DNA of 64,000 bases from Thunnus maccoyii (taxonomy: Eukaryota > Chordata > Actinopteri > Scombriformes > Scombridae): assembly GCF_910596095.1 (NCBI RefSeq), contig NC_056552.1:10025111-10089110 (forward strand), written 5' to 3'. The notes beneath the pieces were generated by a model, which was not told where the DNA came from, did no database searches, and saw only the letters and a list, made by a program, of their open reading frames with translations. Shown here piece after piece: positions 32,999 to 46,385 of the stretch (within the stretch, counting starts at the first letter, position 1; each line of letters begins with the position of its first letter). Position numbers and translations under genes: made by a program.

Positions 32999-35900
32999 AT
33001 GGCGGTGCAACCGAAACAGAACCTGTCCATGGACAGTGCAGCCGAGCATGGCTTCCTAAACTTCTTTTTCTCCATGCCCGAGAAACCGGACTCTACTTTC
33101 AGAATATTCGACCGCAACGACTACTACACTGTTCACGGGAAAGACGCCATATTCGCGGCGAAGGAGGTTTTCAAGACGAATGGCGTCATCAAAAATTTGG
33201 GCTCAGGTAACCTAGCCTCTATAGTCTAGCTAACCACGTAGCTGGCTAGCTTGCAAAATGTATTTTATTAGTGACAGGTTATTGTTTAGCATGCTAATTT
33301 AGTTGCGTGTTTTTGTCTTATGCATTGACTCAGATTTAGATGTGTCCGCAAGCTAAGCTAGCATAGAGACGGATACCCGTGCTAGCATAGAAAGCTAGCA
33401 GAGGCATCGTGGGCTCATGTGTAGTTTGTGATGTTAATCTGAGCTTGTTTCGTCAACAGGGAGTCGCAAGCTGGAGAGTGTGGTCCTCAGCAAGCTCAAC
33501 TTTGAGGCCTTTGTGAAAGACTTGCTGCTGGTGAGGCAGTACAGGGTTGAAGTGTACAGAAACCACAGCAAGAGCAGCAAGGAGCACGACTGGAAGATTG
33601 AGTACAAGGTATTGTTTTGACAATGACATCAGACTTTGTGGTTTTGTGTTTGTTTATATTTCATCTAGCCTTTTAAATAAAGATGAGCTGCTGTCTTGCA
33701 ATGATGATGTCCCACTTTCACTGTATCAGTTGTGAATTGTGTTGTCCTGCTTTGTGTATTATGTGTCTGTGTTGAATATATTATAATATTAACAAAGGCT
33801 GGCTGATATGGTTGAAGTATCAACGTATGGAAAATAGAGCTGCAACGATTAGTCATATATAATCTTTGGGTTATACACTTGGTTGGGACAAGGAAAGACA
33901 TTTGAGGACATCAGGTCAGGCTTTTTTTTAATCTATAACATTTTAATTTATTTTACTACTCAGGGATGCAGAGTTCTGTATTTGTTTTTTATATATTTAT
34001 ATTTATTATGTTTTCTTTTTTCCTCACATGTATGTTTGATTTCCACTGGACCCTGTAGAGAAAGAATCAGTAATCAAACATTTATAACCATTTTCTGACA
34101 CTTCATAGACCAAACGACTAACTAATTGAGAAAATAATGGATAATGAAAATAACTGTTAGTTGCAGCCCTGATGGCAAGTGTACAGAAAAAAAAGTAATC
34201 ACATTTTGTTTTGATTTATGTTTGGATCTACAAAAACACACCAGTGCAAGAAATAACATATTAAAGTGAGAACATGTAAAAGTGAACTTTAGATTATTAA
34301 AACTACATGAGTGCAACCTAATCCAAATCATAAATATCCACCAAAATACAACTAAAACAGATTAAAAGCACACATAAAATCTCATTAATAACCTTATTCC
34401 ATACATTAGCTCTGACCTGACCACTGAAAGTCCCTCTTAGTTTTTGTCAACTTCATACCTCATGACACAAAACATCCATTGTCAGAATAAAAAGAGTCTC
34501 TGGCTACATTATTTGCATGATCACACAATGGCCCTGGTATTATAGCCATGTTGAATGTTGAGGATCCCCACTGTTGATATTATACATATGATGCAGATTC
34601 TGTTGTTCTCTATTGACAGGCAGCAATCCTGCACTTCTAAATTCAATTCAAGAAGACTCATTCAGTAAATACATACATTTATTTTGGGTATCACCAACAG
34701 GGATGATCATAAATCTATTGTATCGATGATGACACAAGAAGTTTCATATTAGGAATATCAAAATGCCCCATTCTGCAACACAGGAACTTAAATTTACCGT
34801 CACTCTCATAATATTCTAGTAACAACAGATGTATAAGAGAGTGACCGGTCCAATATTATTCCTAAATATGTAGCAGATCTCTCAGAAACAATTTAAGTTA
34901 TGTTACACACAGTTTTTGACCTGTTTGTTTTGGAACACATAACATCTGACAGAGCTCTTCATACATGTAAATAAGGCAACTAATAGTTATTTTCTTTATC
35001 GATTAATTTGCACGTGATCTTTATTAATTGTTTTGGCCATTAAAATGCCAGAAAATAGTGAAAAATGCCCTTTATAGTGTGAAATGTTAAAATAGCTTGT
35101 TTTATCAGACCAGCAATTCATTCATTCATTTATTTATTTTGACGCAAGACCATAATCACATGATGGAGCACAAACAGAACATACAGTATAGTAATAACAA
35201 AGCAATGGCACACACATGGATAAAATATAACATATGCTACTTAAACAAAGGAAGGATATTGTTCAAAATGCCACCTAATTTAAAAATAACTTTTGGCTTA
35301 TCTGATTTGTAATAACAAAATTAATTTAAACATACATGGACGGTTTAAATAACACCTTTCCCTGTAATTCATTATGCTTACATTCTTACATTCAAACAGA
35401 AATATACTCGTCTCCTAGACGGTTGTCATTAAAAAGGTTGCAGATCGTCTGGTTTCTATCTAGCCCTTTTATATCTTCCAGTGACATCGGGAATTACAAA
35501 TAGCCTGTCTGTACTTCTGGTTTTCACATAATAAGATTCTTTTCCAATTTAGGCTCTTGTTTCGAGATCACATGCTATCAAAGCTGGATGATATTCAGCT
35601 TACTATCATATATGACAAAGAAAAGCATTTGAGATGCTGGAACCTGCAACTGTTTGATTTTACTTTACTGAAATTATTAATCAAATTAGTTGCTGATTCA
35701 TTTATTTGTTGACTATTCGATAATTGGTTCAACTCTACATGTTAAAAAAAAAAAAAATTAAAAAGAAACATCAGTAAGTTATTTGTTAGCTTTTTAAATA
35801 AAAAATGAAATCTAGCCCTGGTTTGTGCGTCTCATGTGTTATTACATTTGAGTCGCAGTGCATCAGTTGTTTTGAAAGATAAATACCTGGCAAGGTTTGA

Positions 35901-38319
35901 AAAAAGCCCAGTAGGTCTTTTATCAACACTAAACATCTTTGAATGTATTTCCAGAATCCTCAAAGACTCCTCTGTCCGTCTGATTAAAAAAAACAAAACT
36001 ATTCAGTGTGCTTTACAATAAAAGAGATTTTACCTGTTTCTCAAGTTGCGACACATCAGCTACATAAAATGGAACTAGTTAAAGTCATGAATTTGGACGT
36101 CTGACTTTTTAAAAACAATAACATAATATGAAAATCACAGTATGTTTCCTCTGAAAGCTGATGATTCTCCCCGTCATTGTGCCTCTTTCTGTTCCCCTCG
36201 TCCGTCTCTTCTGAACTCAGGCCTCTCCAGGAAACTTGACTCAGTTTGAGGAGATCCTGTTTGGCGGTGGAAGCGGAGCGGAGGGCTGCGCCGGAGTTGT
36301 AGCTGTGCGGTTTGCTACAGGAGCTGACGGGCAGCGTGTGGTCGGGGTGGGCTATGTGGACGCAGCTCAGAGGACGATGGGAGTGTGTGAGTTTCCAGAC
36401 AACGAGATCTTCTCCAACCTGGAGTCCCTGCTTGTCCAAATCAGCCCCAAAGAGTGTCTCTTAGCCCTGGCTGAAGCTAACCCTGAAGGGAATAAACTAC
36501 GGGAGGTACGTTAAAGTCAGTTATTCTCGATACAACTTAATATATATTTGAAGCAATTCCTGGGAAGGTCTTATGTAAATTTAAGCTCTAAATAGCATAT
36601 TACTTCTCAAATTTAGTTTAATAAATCTTGAAATTACGTTTTTGCTCGGATAAAACGAGACAATTGAAGACATCAAATTGTACTATAGTAGTAGTACTGT
36701 AGTAGATTTTTTTTGCTATTTTCTGATGTTTTATTATAAAAAAATGTGATTAATTGAGAAAATAATTGTCAGATTAGTCAATTACGAAAATAATCATTAG
36801 TTGCTGCCCTAGTATGTACATGTAGCCTCTGGATTTTAACGAGGTCATTGAACTTTTTTGTGAAAAAATGATATCAGACACATTATTGTTCCAAGTAGAA
36901 TATTAACACATGTCTTGAGGGGGTCTCTAAATTAAACATTTTAATGTAATTTGATGAAACTCGCAGATATTCTGATATAAGAGCATAAACATAGTCTGTC
37001 ACACTGTGATTATGGTGTGAATACATTGTGTGTCTGTGCAGGTGGTCCAGCGAAGCGGCATGCTGGTCTCTGACAGGAAGAGAGCAGACTTCAGCAGCAA
37101 GGACATGGTCCAGGATCTCAACAGGCTGCTGAGAGCCAAAAGAGGAGAGACTGTGGCCAGCAACACACTGCCTGAACTGGACAAACAGGTAAACAAAAGA
37201 TCTTCTTCCTGTACACTGTTGGACGAAAACTCGGGAGAGACTCAGCAGCCAGATGTTTCTCCGTTCTCTGTTTACAGTAGGAGCGGCTCAGATTGACACT
37301 AAAATGAGAATAGCTGGTCCACCTTAAAAGTCAGCCCACCTTAAGTGAGCCTGGTCAGGTTAGGCTAACCCATTGCGAGACAAATTGACTATATGAAAAG
37401 TAATAGTTGAAAGGGCTTAAGTGCGTGCGTGTGTTTGGTTTCATTCACAGGTGGCTATGTCATGCTTGGCTGCAGTCGTGCGTTTCCTTGAACTGCTCTC
37501 TGACGAGTCCAACTTCAACTCCTTCAGTCTGACCACTCTGGACCTGGGTCAGTACATGAGGCTGGACAACGCTGCCGTCAGGGCTCTTAACCTCTTCCAG
37601 GTCAGTGCCAGGCTCATAGGAGCTCACATTTCTCCATTATTAACAAGTTCTCCCACATCCATGCAGGTAGATTTGTAGATGTATTCTACGTGCTAATGAT
37701 AATGATCAAACATATATTTTATACTCCGGGATCAGCAGTACAGAAGCCGTGTGGGACATTGATCATTTTATTGAAACATGCTGTTGTTGTGTCCTCCAGG
37801 GTTCACCCGATGACACCAGCGGAGCTCATTCATTGGCCGGTCTGTTGAACAAGTGCCGTACACCTCAGGGTCAGCGGCTCGTCAACCAGTGGATCAAACA
37901 ACCACTTATGGACAAAACCAAAATAGAGGAGAGGTAATACAAGGATGGGAATAAAGTGTGAGATCTGATATTTCTACAATGTTAATTGAAATAAAAGTGT
38001 GTACTTTTTATGAATCGTGTGTCTACCCATGAGTCATGTGTCATACAGGTCATTAAAGTCCTGTTAGTTAGAGATTTGAGTCGTTTGTTCTACATTAACC
38101 TCAGAGTGGAGGATCTGTCTTTGAGTCTGCTATTTGGGCAAACCATATATACTATATATTATTTCTTTAGTGTCTTGAAGGAGAACTTTGTGTTTTTGTC
38201 ATATAGTTTTGTTTTTACAGTGTCACAAATTCATATTAAATGTACTTTTTTTACACCAATCAACAGTTAAATACTTCAACAACTATTGGATAGATTGACA
38301 TTTGTTGAGGATACTCTTG

Positions 38320-38368
<49 letters not shown>

Positions 38369-41300
38369 GCTGGACCTGGTGGAGAGTTTCGTGTGTGACT
38401 CTGAGCTGAGGCAGACCTGTCAGGAGGACTTGCTGCGGCGGTTTCCAGATCTTCATCGTCTGGCCAAGAAGTTCCACCGTCACTCGGCGACCCTGCAGGA
38501 CTGTTACCGCGTCTACCAGGCTGTGAGCCACATCCCTGCCCTCATCACGGCCCTGGAGAGATACTCAGGTACGCCTTGATGCCAGTGTGGTCAAACTGTA
38601 GGCACAGAGAGATGGATCAGATACTCTGCACTCTTCAAACATTCTTTGGTGGATCTCAGGGGTTTTCAGTGTGTCATAGGAGACACACACTAAACACTTG
38701 TTACACTCTTGATACCAAACATGATGCTTTTGTCCAAATTGATTTACAATGAGAGGATCATGGCGCTCTTTCTTGTCTAGTCTAAAGCGGCCATTCTGAG
38801 ATGGCATTTTTTCACAGTAATGTTGAATTCAGATATGATTTTCTGGCTATGTCACGTCAATTTGTTTGCATTATTCTCACCCCTTTTTCTGATCCACAGT
38901 TGTTTAGGAGATGCAAGAATCAGCACATATTGTTCATCTATCATGCCAGGCTGAGTTAAACAATGATGCTAGAGATGCACGTCCGCCTGATTTACACGAC
39001 ACACACTGCAGTCATGTCATATATCAAGATTTGTTTTTTACGATTTGTGTACCTAGTAAACTAGCAACACATTAATAGCCTGGATATGTACAGAATAGTG
39101 CATTCTTTCATCTTTCGTGCATACTGCCTATTTCTATCTTCCTATCCAACATGCATATACAGTATATTCATTGATTTCTGAGGTGTGTTTGTTTTTGTGT
39201 GTGTGTGCAGGTAGCTACCAGTTTCTGTTGGAGGCAGTGTTCCTCTCCCCTCTCAGAGACCTGCAGAATGACTTCACTAAGTATCAGGAGATGATCGAGA
39301 CGACTCTGGACATGAACCAGGTCTTTTCTTTTGTGTTTCTATAGATGTGTGCACTGTAAGAAGATTGTTTTGTGCGTTTTGTCTGCATATTATCTATTTT
39401 GAGTGTTGTTTACATGTGTCCTCTCTTGCATATACTGTGTGTGTGTGATACATACATACATTAGATTGACCACCATGAGTTCCTGGTGAAGGCGTCGTTT
39501 GATCCAGTGTTGAGTGAGCTGAGAGAAAAGATGGACGCCCTGGAGAAGAACATGCAGACCGTGCTGAACAGCGCAGCGAGAGAGCTAGGTGATCAAAGCA
39601 CACACACACACACAAACACACACACAATTACATACCGTATATCACAACATGCCGAGACCGAGATAAGTCTTAAAAGAAGTTTAGAACTGTATTTTAAGGA
39701 AGTGAGGCACGGGAGGCGTCTGCTGATGAGTTTTTAAATCTGTGGTGTGACAAGAATGCAAAAGCGTCCAAAAGCCAAAGCAAGTCGATTACACCATGCA
39801 GCCGTCATGTGCTCAGAACCAAATATTTTGATTGCGGGAAATTCAGCAGATCCCTCTGACTCAAAGACTGACATAAAAGGTCAGACTTAATGTCTGCTTT
39901 GTAATGAATCCTTCTCCATGTGGAGTCACCGTAGACTTTAAAATCCCAAATAAAACATTTAACAACATTAGAGTTATTATTGTCTCTTTTTATTTACTAG
40001 AAGGTTAATTATTATTATCCCATTACAGACATACAAGACCAGTGTTTGGGTTATAATGCATACTGCATCTAAATTTATCATGTCTGATAACCAGAAAGCC
40101 TTACGTTAGTCTAAAGTAACTTGAGCTATTTGTCCCTACCTCAGTGTTTTTCTGTATTGTACAATTTTTTGTCATTTAGATTTAAATTCAATATAGATTT
40201 GGTTTTAGAGCTTTAATTGACATAATTGTTTTCATTGTTGTCCTTTAATTTTTTGGCCAGTTGTGTGGATGGCAAAAACTCTTCACATATTAAAAGTACA
40301 AGAACAACATTTTCTTAGTTTATCATTTTAAACTTGATCATTGTTTGGAGAGCATTTTGTAGAAGGATAACACAATACCCTAATATCTCAACATGCTTCC
40401 TCTGCAAGTCAGTGAATAATGTTGCTGCTTGTCTTGTCCTGTATTCACCACATTATAAATGCTTCTTATATGACTAACTTAAGGTGGCATTATACATGGT
40501 TGATGTGGTTTGATTATATATCCCAGAGTGCTCGTGTTTACATTCTTTGAATTAATTTGTAATGTGACAACAGGAACATTTTGCCTACAATCAATAAGCT
40601 GAAGTAATTGTGTTTACATGCTTTTCACTTTGTGATAGAGCATGATGATTTATATTTGTATATTGATTTATTTATATTACACAAACACAAGTAGGAAACA
40701 ACAATACACAAGTGGAAACCCCCTCGACTCGATATACACCCACTGCCAAGAAAGATGAATCGGAGTCCGCTCAACTGATTTACACAGCAGAATGTCGCAG
40801 TGGGGATGGTTTTGCTGAATGTATGTTTCTGAAATTTGTTTGATGTTGTCAATCCATCAATCAGTCTTTATTTGTTGTGTGCAATTCAAAGTGCTTCACA
40901 GATCACTGACAAGTGGATAATAAGACAGAACACATGAAAACAATTTGAGACAAAATGCTCACAAGCATTACACCAGAAATTCTTGTTCTTTCCAGATTAA
41001 GAGTAAACAGTTCGTTTTATATCCATGTGTACTAAATCTTTGTTTTTTATACTTGGATTTAAGTTTGAGCTCACTGTAGGAACTGTGCGTTCCAGGTCTG
41101 GATGCCGGTAAGACAGTGAAGCTGGAGTCGAACGCCATGCTGGGCTTCTACCTGCGAGTCACCTGCAAGGAGGAAAAGACTCTGAGGAACAACAAGAAGT
41201 TCACCACGCTGGATGTTCAGAAGAACGGAGTTCGCTTCACAAACAGGTCAGTCCCACTTTGTCACACATCTAATGTCAGCCTCGGATAACCCCACTCCTT

Positions 41301-44300
41301 CTGTCAGCTGACGGTCCGCGCTCACGCATGTGCACTTTCACGTGTCTACAGTAAGCTCAGCTCCTTGAACGAGGACTACACCAAGAGCAGGGAGGAGTAC
41401 GAGGAGGCCCAGAACGCCATTGTCAAAGAGATCATCAACATTTCCTCAGGTGAGGACTCTCATCACATGCTGCTCACTGTGTCTCAGCAGCATGGCATTG
41501 ATTTTGACAGATGAAAGAAATGACGACGTCTGAGTTACATGGAAGTGATGATCACATGGAATTTGTCGAGTGACCTTTAGTAATTGATTTCATTCACATT
41601 TTCCACAAAGGTCAGTAAACTGTACACTGCTTTGAGCTTTTGAATAACAGGTTTGTTGAGATTGTGGTCTGATGGAATTCTTTGATCATTTTTATTGATC
41701 ATTTTGGAGCCGGCACATGCAGCAGACTTCTATCTCTGTGATAATTCATTTCAAGTTTTTAAACTCTTCGAACCACCAGGCTATGTGGACCCGCTTCAGA
41801 CGCTGAGCGATGTCATAGCGCAGCTGGACGCTGTGGTGAGCTTCGCTGTGGCCTCCGTCTCCGCTCCCGTGCCCTACGTTCGGCCTCGTCTGCTGGACGA
41901 TGGCTGCAGGCGTATGGAGCTGCAGCAGGCCAGGCATCCCTGCATGGAGACAGACGCAGACACCGCCTTCATACCCAACGATATCACCTTCATCCAGGGA
42001 GAGAAGAGCTTCTATATTATAACAGGTTAAACAGAGGCATTTGTACTGCACCTGACATACACAGTTTAAAAAAATATGCACTTTATAGCTGAAAGGAGAG
42101 TGAATCCGGGATTATATTACAGAAACATGATCTCAAATGAGTGCTAATGACACCTTGGAGTTCTTCTTTTCCCAATTGGGCAAAAGAAAAAACGATTATC
42201 ACAGCTTTAAAGATTTAAGAATAGTCTTATCTTTGTAGTTTTGGCCATAATTCCTCTTAGCCAACAGGCTGTCTCCTCAGTAACTTTCCCACGGGTCTAA
42301 GAAATGCCAAAAAAGGCCCTGCTACTGTACCGTCAGATGGTTCACATATTGGGCGGATTTTCCAGGGCTGAACGTCACTGATTGGTCAAACACAGACACC
42401 AAGCATGCGGCAGCTTGCATACAGCTTCATTCTCAAAATAAGAAGTAGTGGGCAACTCTTGTATCAATACAAGGACAAGAGGTGCGGACATCATGTCAGG
42501 AGTTTCCAGTCTCCTTCTCAGTCATTCATTACATCTATTCAAACATCAGCATCACTCTACAGTTAACACCGAGAACGACAGGACAACTTTATGTTGTTGA
42601 AAATGCATTTCAAACACTGCTGTTGTGTTTTAATCTGTCATCAGTCTAGTTAGACAAATCATCATGTTATGTGGTGGAAACCTAAACTAGAATGCACAAA
42701 AGGGACTTGTAGTTTCTAGTCTTGCCTGAGTTTAGTTCCTTTTTCTAGAACTAATAAGTTGCAAGGAGCTACAAATTAATTGCTGAAATCTGAGAATGAA
42801 GACGCCAAAACAAGTTGTAGCAAACCAGGATTATCTTTAAACAACTAACTTTTCTGTATCTTTGTTGTACCTCATCACACATAATACACTATCTAGCTAC
42901 CCTCTCTTCTTGTCTGCAGGACCAAATATGGGCGGCAAGTCGACATTCATCCGTCAGGTGGGCGTGATCGCTCTGATGGCTCAAATCGGCTGCTTTGTGC
43001 CCTGTGAGAAGGCGGAGCTTAGCGTGATTGACAGCGTCCTGGCTAGGGTAGGAGCGGGAGACAGCCAGGTGAAAGGAGTGTCCACCTTTATGTCCGAGAT
43101 GCTGGAGACGGCTGCCATTCTGCGGTAAAAACACACACGAGTCCACTAAAAAAAAAAAAAAAAGTGATACACAAACCTCGTCTCAACTTCACTGTTGTAT
43201 CTCCAGCTCGGCCACGGAAAACTCGCTCATCATAATCGACGAGCTGGGCAGAGGCACGTCCACGTACGACGGCTTCGGTCTGGCCTGGGCCATAAGCGAA
43301 CACATTGCCTCCAAGATTGGCAGCTTCTGCCTGTTTGCCACTCACTTCCACGAGCTGACGGCGCTCGCCACACAGCAGCCCACCGTCCACAACCTGCACG
43401 TCACGGCCCTGACCTCCCACAACACACTCACCATGCTGTACAGAGTCAAACCGGGTCAGTTTTCTGCATTTTCTATCCCTAATATGGATGTAAACTGATA
43501 AAAAGGAACTTTTTCCTTAGTTTTATTTAGTTTTCTCTCTGGAACGTCTTTCTACTTCCTGTTCATATTCTTATATCTGCAGAGATTCAAGTCCTGTTGT
43601 TAGTAAGTAGACCTTGAGTTAAGATTAAAAAGGCTCCAAACTGACGCAGCCCTCACTGTGTGTTCAGGTGTGTGTGACCAGAGTTTTGGAATCCATGTCG
43701 CCGAGCTGGCTTGCTTCCCGCCATCGGTGGTTGCCATGGCGAAGGAGAAGGCCGAAGAGCTGGAGGAGTTCCAGGAGCCTGCAGGGGAGAAGTCGGAACA
43801 GGAGGAAGAGCCCGAAGCCAAGAGACGACGAACAGATAAACAAGTAGGGCTCAGTTCTCCTGCTGTCATCCCAGCCCAGATACGTGACATCATATCCTGT
43901 CTGCATAGTTGACAGGTGGACTGACTCAGCTGGTCGTGCTCAGGGTCACTTTGACATTTGACGATCAAACCACCAACCCTGTGATTAACGGCAAACCTGC
44001 TCTTTCACCTGAGCTACAGCAGATCAGGCTGTTTTGATAGGAGGAATGATTAGAGCGAGCAAAACCAGTTTCTGTGTTCATTTGGGCACCTGACTGTTAT
44101 CTTAAGTCAGAAAGGAAAATAGTGAACCTGTCCTTTAGATGCACTATTGATGCAGACAAAGATGGGATAAGATAAATTTCACTGATCCCATGCAGGGAAA
44201 TAAGGAACAAATTGTAAAAATTGTAATCTTGTCTGAAATATGTTTTTTTTCTCTCTATCAGGTCGGGGAAAACCTGATCCAAGACTTCCTGGAGAAGGCA

Positions 44301-44438
44301 AAGTCACTTCCTGCTGCCACCATGACTGAAGAAGAGGTGAAGGCCGAGCTCAAGAGGATGAAGGAGGAGCTGATGGCCAAGAAAAACACGTTCATCTCAG
44401 AGATCCTCGCACGCTGTGTTCCTGTAAAAACTGCTTGA
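32999..44438 (+). CDS. msh2: DNA mismatch repair protein Msh2 (MutS homologue)
   Basis: Sixteen exons: 32999-33206, 33460-33608, 36221-36505, 37042-37188, 37451-37600, 37800-37933, 38369-38568, 39211-39320, 39465-39588, 41096-41246, 41352-41449, 41780-42025, 42920-43124, 43207-43454, 43668-43843, 44262-44438. They join in frame to 935 codons (human 934). Exons 4-15 have the same lengths as the human exons as I recall them. Msh2 pairs with Msh6 or Msh3 to bind mismatches and small loops in nuclear DNA and signals through its ATPase. Visible marks are the MAVQPK start, the connector and lever regions, Walker [10 protein letters not shown] (residues 668-676, Lys674) in exon 13 and Walker [12 protein letters not shown] (Asp747-Glu748) in exon 14. 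Exon 15 carries an acidic stretch and KRRR, which could be a nuclear-import signal. Oddities are a TG run as the exon 7 polypyrimidine tract, a weak exon 8 donor (GTCTTT) and A16 inside the 82-base intron 13. Confidence 0.97.
33835..34170 (-). repeat. hAT-like GGGCTGCAAC family, copy 8
   Basis: Ends TAGAGCTGCAACGATTAG and GTTAGTTGCAGCCCT. The flanks ATGGAAAA and ATGGCAAG agree at 6 of 8 positions. It lies in msh2 intron 2, with a large T-rich substitution in the middle. Confidence 0.65.
34975..35738 (+). mobile_element. hAT-like family copy 9, split by a later insertion
   Basis: The left part (34975-35116) runs from GGCAACTAATAGTTATTTTC to TTGTTTTATCAGACCAGCA. The right part (about 35590-35738) resumes at ATATTCAGCTTACTATCATA and ends AACTCTAC. 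In other copies these words are adjacent. The roughly 475 bases between (from TTCATTCATTCATTTATTTA) are foreign and resemble a fish LINE tail. It is in msh2 intron 2. Confidence 0.65.
36655..36811 (-). repeat. hAT-like family fragment, copy 10
   Basis: It ends AAATAATCATTAGTTGCTGCCCTA and carries TGCTATTTTCTGATGTTTTAT, family words in reverse orientation. It is in msh2 intron 3. Confidence 0.6.
38324..38366. repeat. (TG)21 microsatellite abutting the msh2 exon 7 acceptor
   Basis: 43 bases of uninterrupted TG followed directly by TAG, and then exon 7 at 38369. There is no other pyrimidine tract between the repeat and the exon. Confidence 0.95.
40852..40915 (-). repeat. Fish LINE/SINE-type end
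   Basis: TCAGTCTTTATTTGTTG followed by CAATTCAAAGTGCTTCACA. The TTTATTT...TTCAAAGTGCTT wording is a common fish repeat end. It is in msh2 intron 9. Confidence 0.45.
43148..43163. repeat. A16 mononucleotide run in msh2 intron 13
   Basis: Sixteen adenines, 43 bases upstream of exon 14, inside an intron of 82 bases. Confidence 0.95.
44033..44110. mobile_element. Right-end fragment of the TIR family (23563-24080)
   Basis: GAGCAAAACCAGTTTCTGTG, TTCATTTGGGCACCTGACTG and ATCTTAAGTCAGA match the right end of the gch intron 5 element. It lies in msh2 intron 15. Confidence 0.6.
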
Positions 44439-44529
44439 TTTTTTTATGCTCAAATCTATGTACTCATGACCGTCAAAGCTCATATACTGTAGGTAACCAC
44501 ACTAAAGCGCTTCTATTGTATAGTTTTTC

Positions 44530-44535
44530 AATAAA
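44530..44535 (+). terminator. msh2 polyadenylation signal
   Basis: AATAAA 92 bases after the stop codon, followed by a GT-rich stretch (GTGCTGAGTTTGGTTTTGTT), a normal arrangement for cleavage and polyadenylation. Confidence 0.75.
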
Positions 44536-46309
44536 GAATTATTCCTGGACGTGCTGAGTTTGGTTTTGTTTTTTTGACCATGTTATTGTAGTTACATGAC
44601 AACATGTGGTGCGTCATTAGCTTTTTTTTATGATCAGATGTGTTTGGACACTGATGAATACATTTCTACCACACAGCTGCATGTAACAGCTTTGAATGTG
44701 CAGAAAGTATAAGTGCAGCCCACTAACAGATTTACCACTTTAACTAAATTTTACCCGTATGTTTCTTTAATTTAAAAGGGAAAAATCTTTTTCCACACTG
44801 TGCAACAGTGTCACATATTTTCAGTATCTTTGTTCCAAAGTTTGTTTTGCTACTGATACCTTCGATGAAAACTTAAAATCCAAGCTTCAATGTTTGTTTT
44901 AACAGCTGCACTATTACATTAAATGACGATATTCTAGATGTAATCTTTTGTTTTTACACATTTCCCCAAAATTCAGCCTGACATGTTCTGTGGGTTTGAA
45001 CACCTAAAAAGCTCATTTCTGCTATATTGTGTAGTTTTTACAGCCACCACATACAGTTAATGCAGTGAAATAATGTACCTAAAAATGTTCCTTGTGTACA
45101 GTACACAGGAAGAAGTTATCAAAATGTAGACAGCTGTATTCTCTGTAAATCAGTGCCACCTCTGTGAGAACTACAACAATCTACCAACCAGCATGTTCTA
45201 CAAACATTTCTACTTGAACTCACTATGGGTTTCAATGTATTTTGTGGCACTTTCAAAGAGTTATGAGATGCACTTTGTAGCTACTAGATTTAACTCAAAA
45301 TACAAATTAGAGGTTTGCAATTACAGCTGTTAAAATGATTTTATCAGGCTTCAATAACTATTGATATTTGTAGAAAATAACTTGCATATGATGTGGCTTT
45401 GATCGTATTCACACATGAATATCAGCTCATTTTCTTACATCTTCTGTCTAAGCTGCATATCATTTGACGACATCACTGCAGATGAGCATTTTACAAACAT
45501 TTTATATACTCAATGAATTGGTAAAAAAAAAAAAAAATTTCAGGCCTGTTAAATATGTCAGACCTGATGGACTGCAGCCTTTGAGCTACTGAAAGTGAAA
45601 AGTTATCTGATACTGTTAATTCTGAAGCAGCTTTTGAACACTTGACGGTCTGTTGAGATCATCTGTTAAGTTTCTTCTGCATGTGGTGACAACAATGTCT
45701 CCAAACAACCTGTGAACACTGAAAACCATTTAGTAAGATCTGCACAGGTTTGACAAAGGTAACATAATAAAATAGGGATGTTGTAAAAGACACATCACCT
45801 CAAAAATTCAAAAAAAAAAAAGAAAAATCACCCGCTGTTGGAGATAAATATTGCACAGCATTTTCTCAGTAGCAATTTCTCTGTGAAAGAAGTTGCTCTT
45901 AATCACATCTGTACAATTTAATTAGCAGGTTTTCTAACTCATCAGCTGCAAATTGTCAAGTGAACAATGTTTTTAGGGCAGTTTTTCACTTCCAAACATC
46001 AACTCCTAGGGTACTTTTAGCAGCATATTTGTTTAACAAGACGATGCATCTATTGGTGGTTTCGCAGAATGAATTTTCCTCACAGCAAGTGAATTTAACA
46101 CAAGACACCTCTGATCTAATAAAGTTTTATTTTCTTAGAAATGGCCAGTTTCCTGTTTTCTTTTTTTGTCTTTCTAAGAAAGTATACCCCTTTTTGAATT
46201 CCAACTAGCATCTACATAATGGTTATTGAATACTTCACAATATATTAAGTCTAGATGTTATGGTACATGCATACGATTCAGGCTGCATGAGGAGCCACAG
46301 TCACCACGA

Positions 46310-46385
46310 TACACGGGGGAGGACGGGAGGAGTGGGTGGGGAGGGGGAGGTGGGGAAGGGGGGGGGGGGACACGGGGGGAGACTG
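46310..46385. other. G-run block, possible G-quadruplex
   Basis: Repeated GGG to G12 runs separated by one to four bases on the plus strand. In fbxo11 RNA (minus strand) the same block is C-rich. Confidence 0.6.

Noticed and set aside
37590-37620. Search for a fish BAT-26 (A run at the msh2 exon 5 donor)
   Set aside because: The donor is followed by GTCAGTGCCAGG with no A run. The A16 run is in intron 13 instead.
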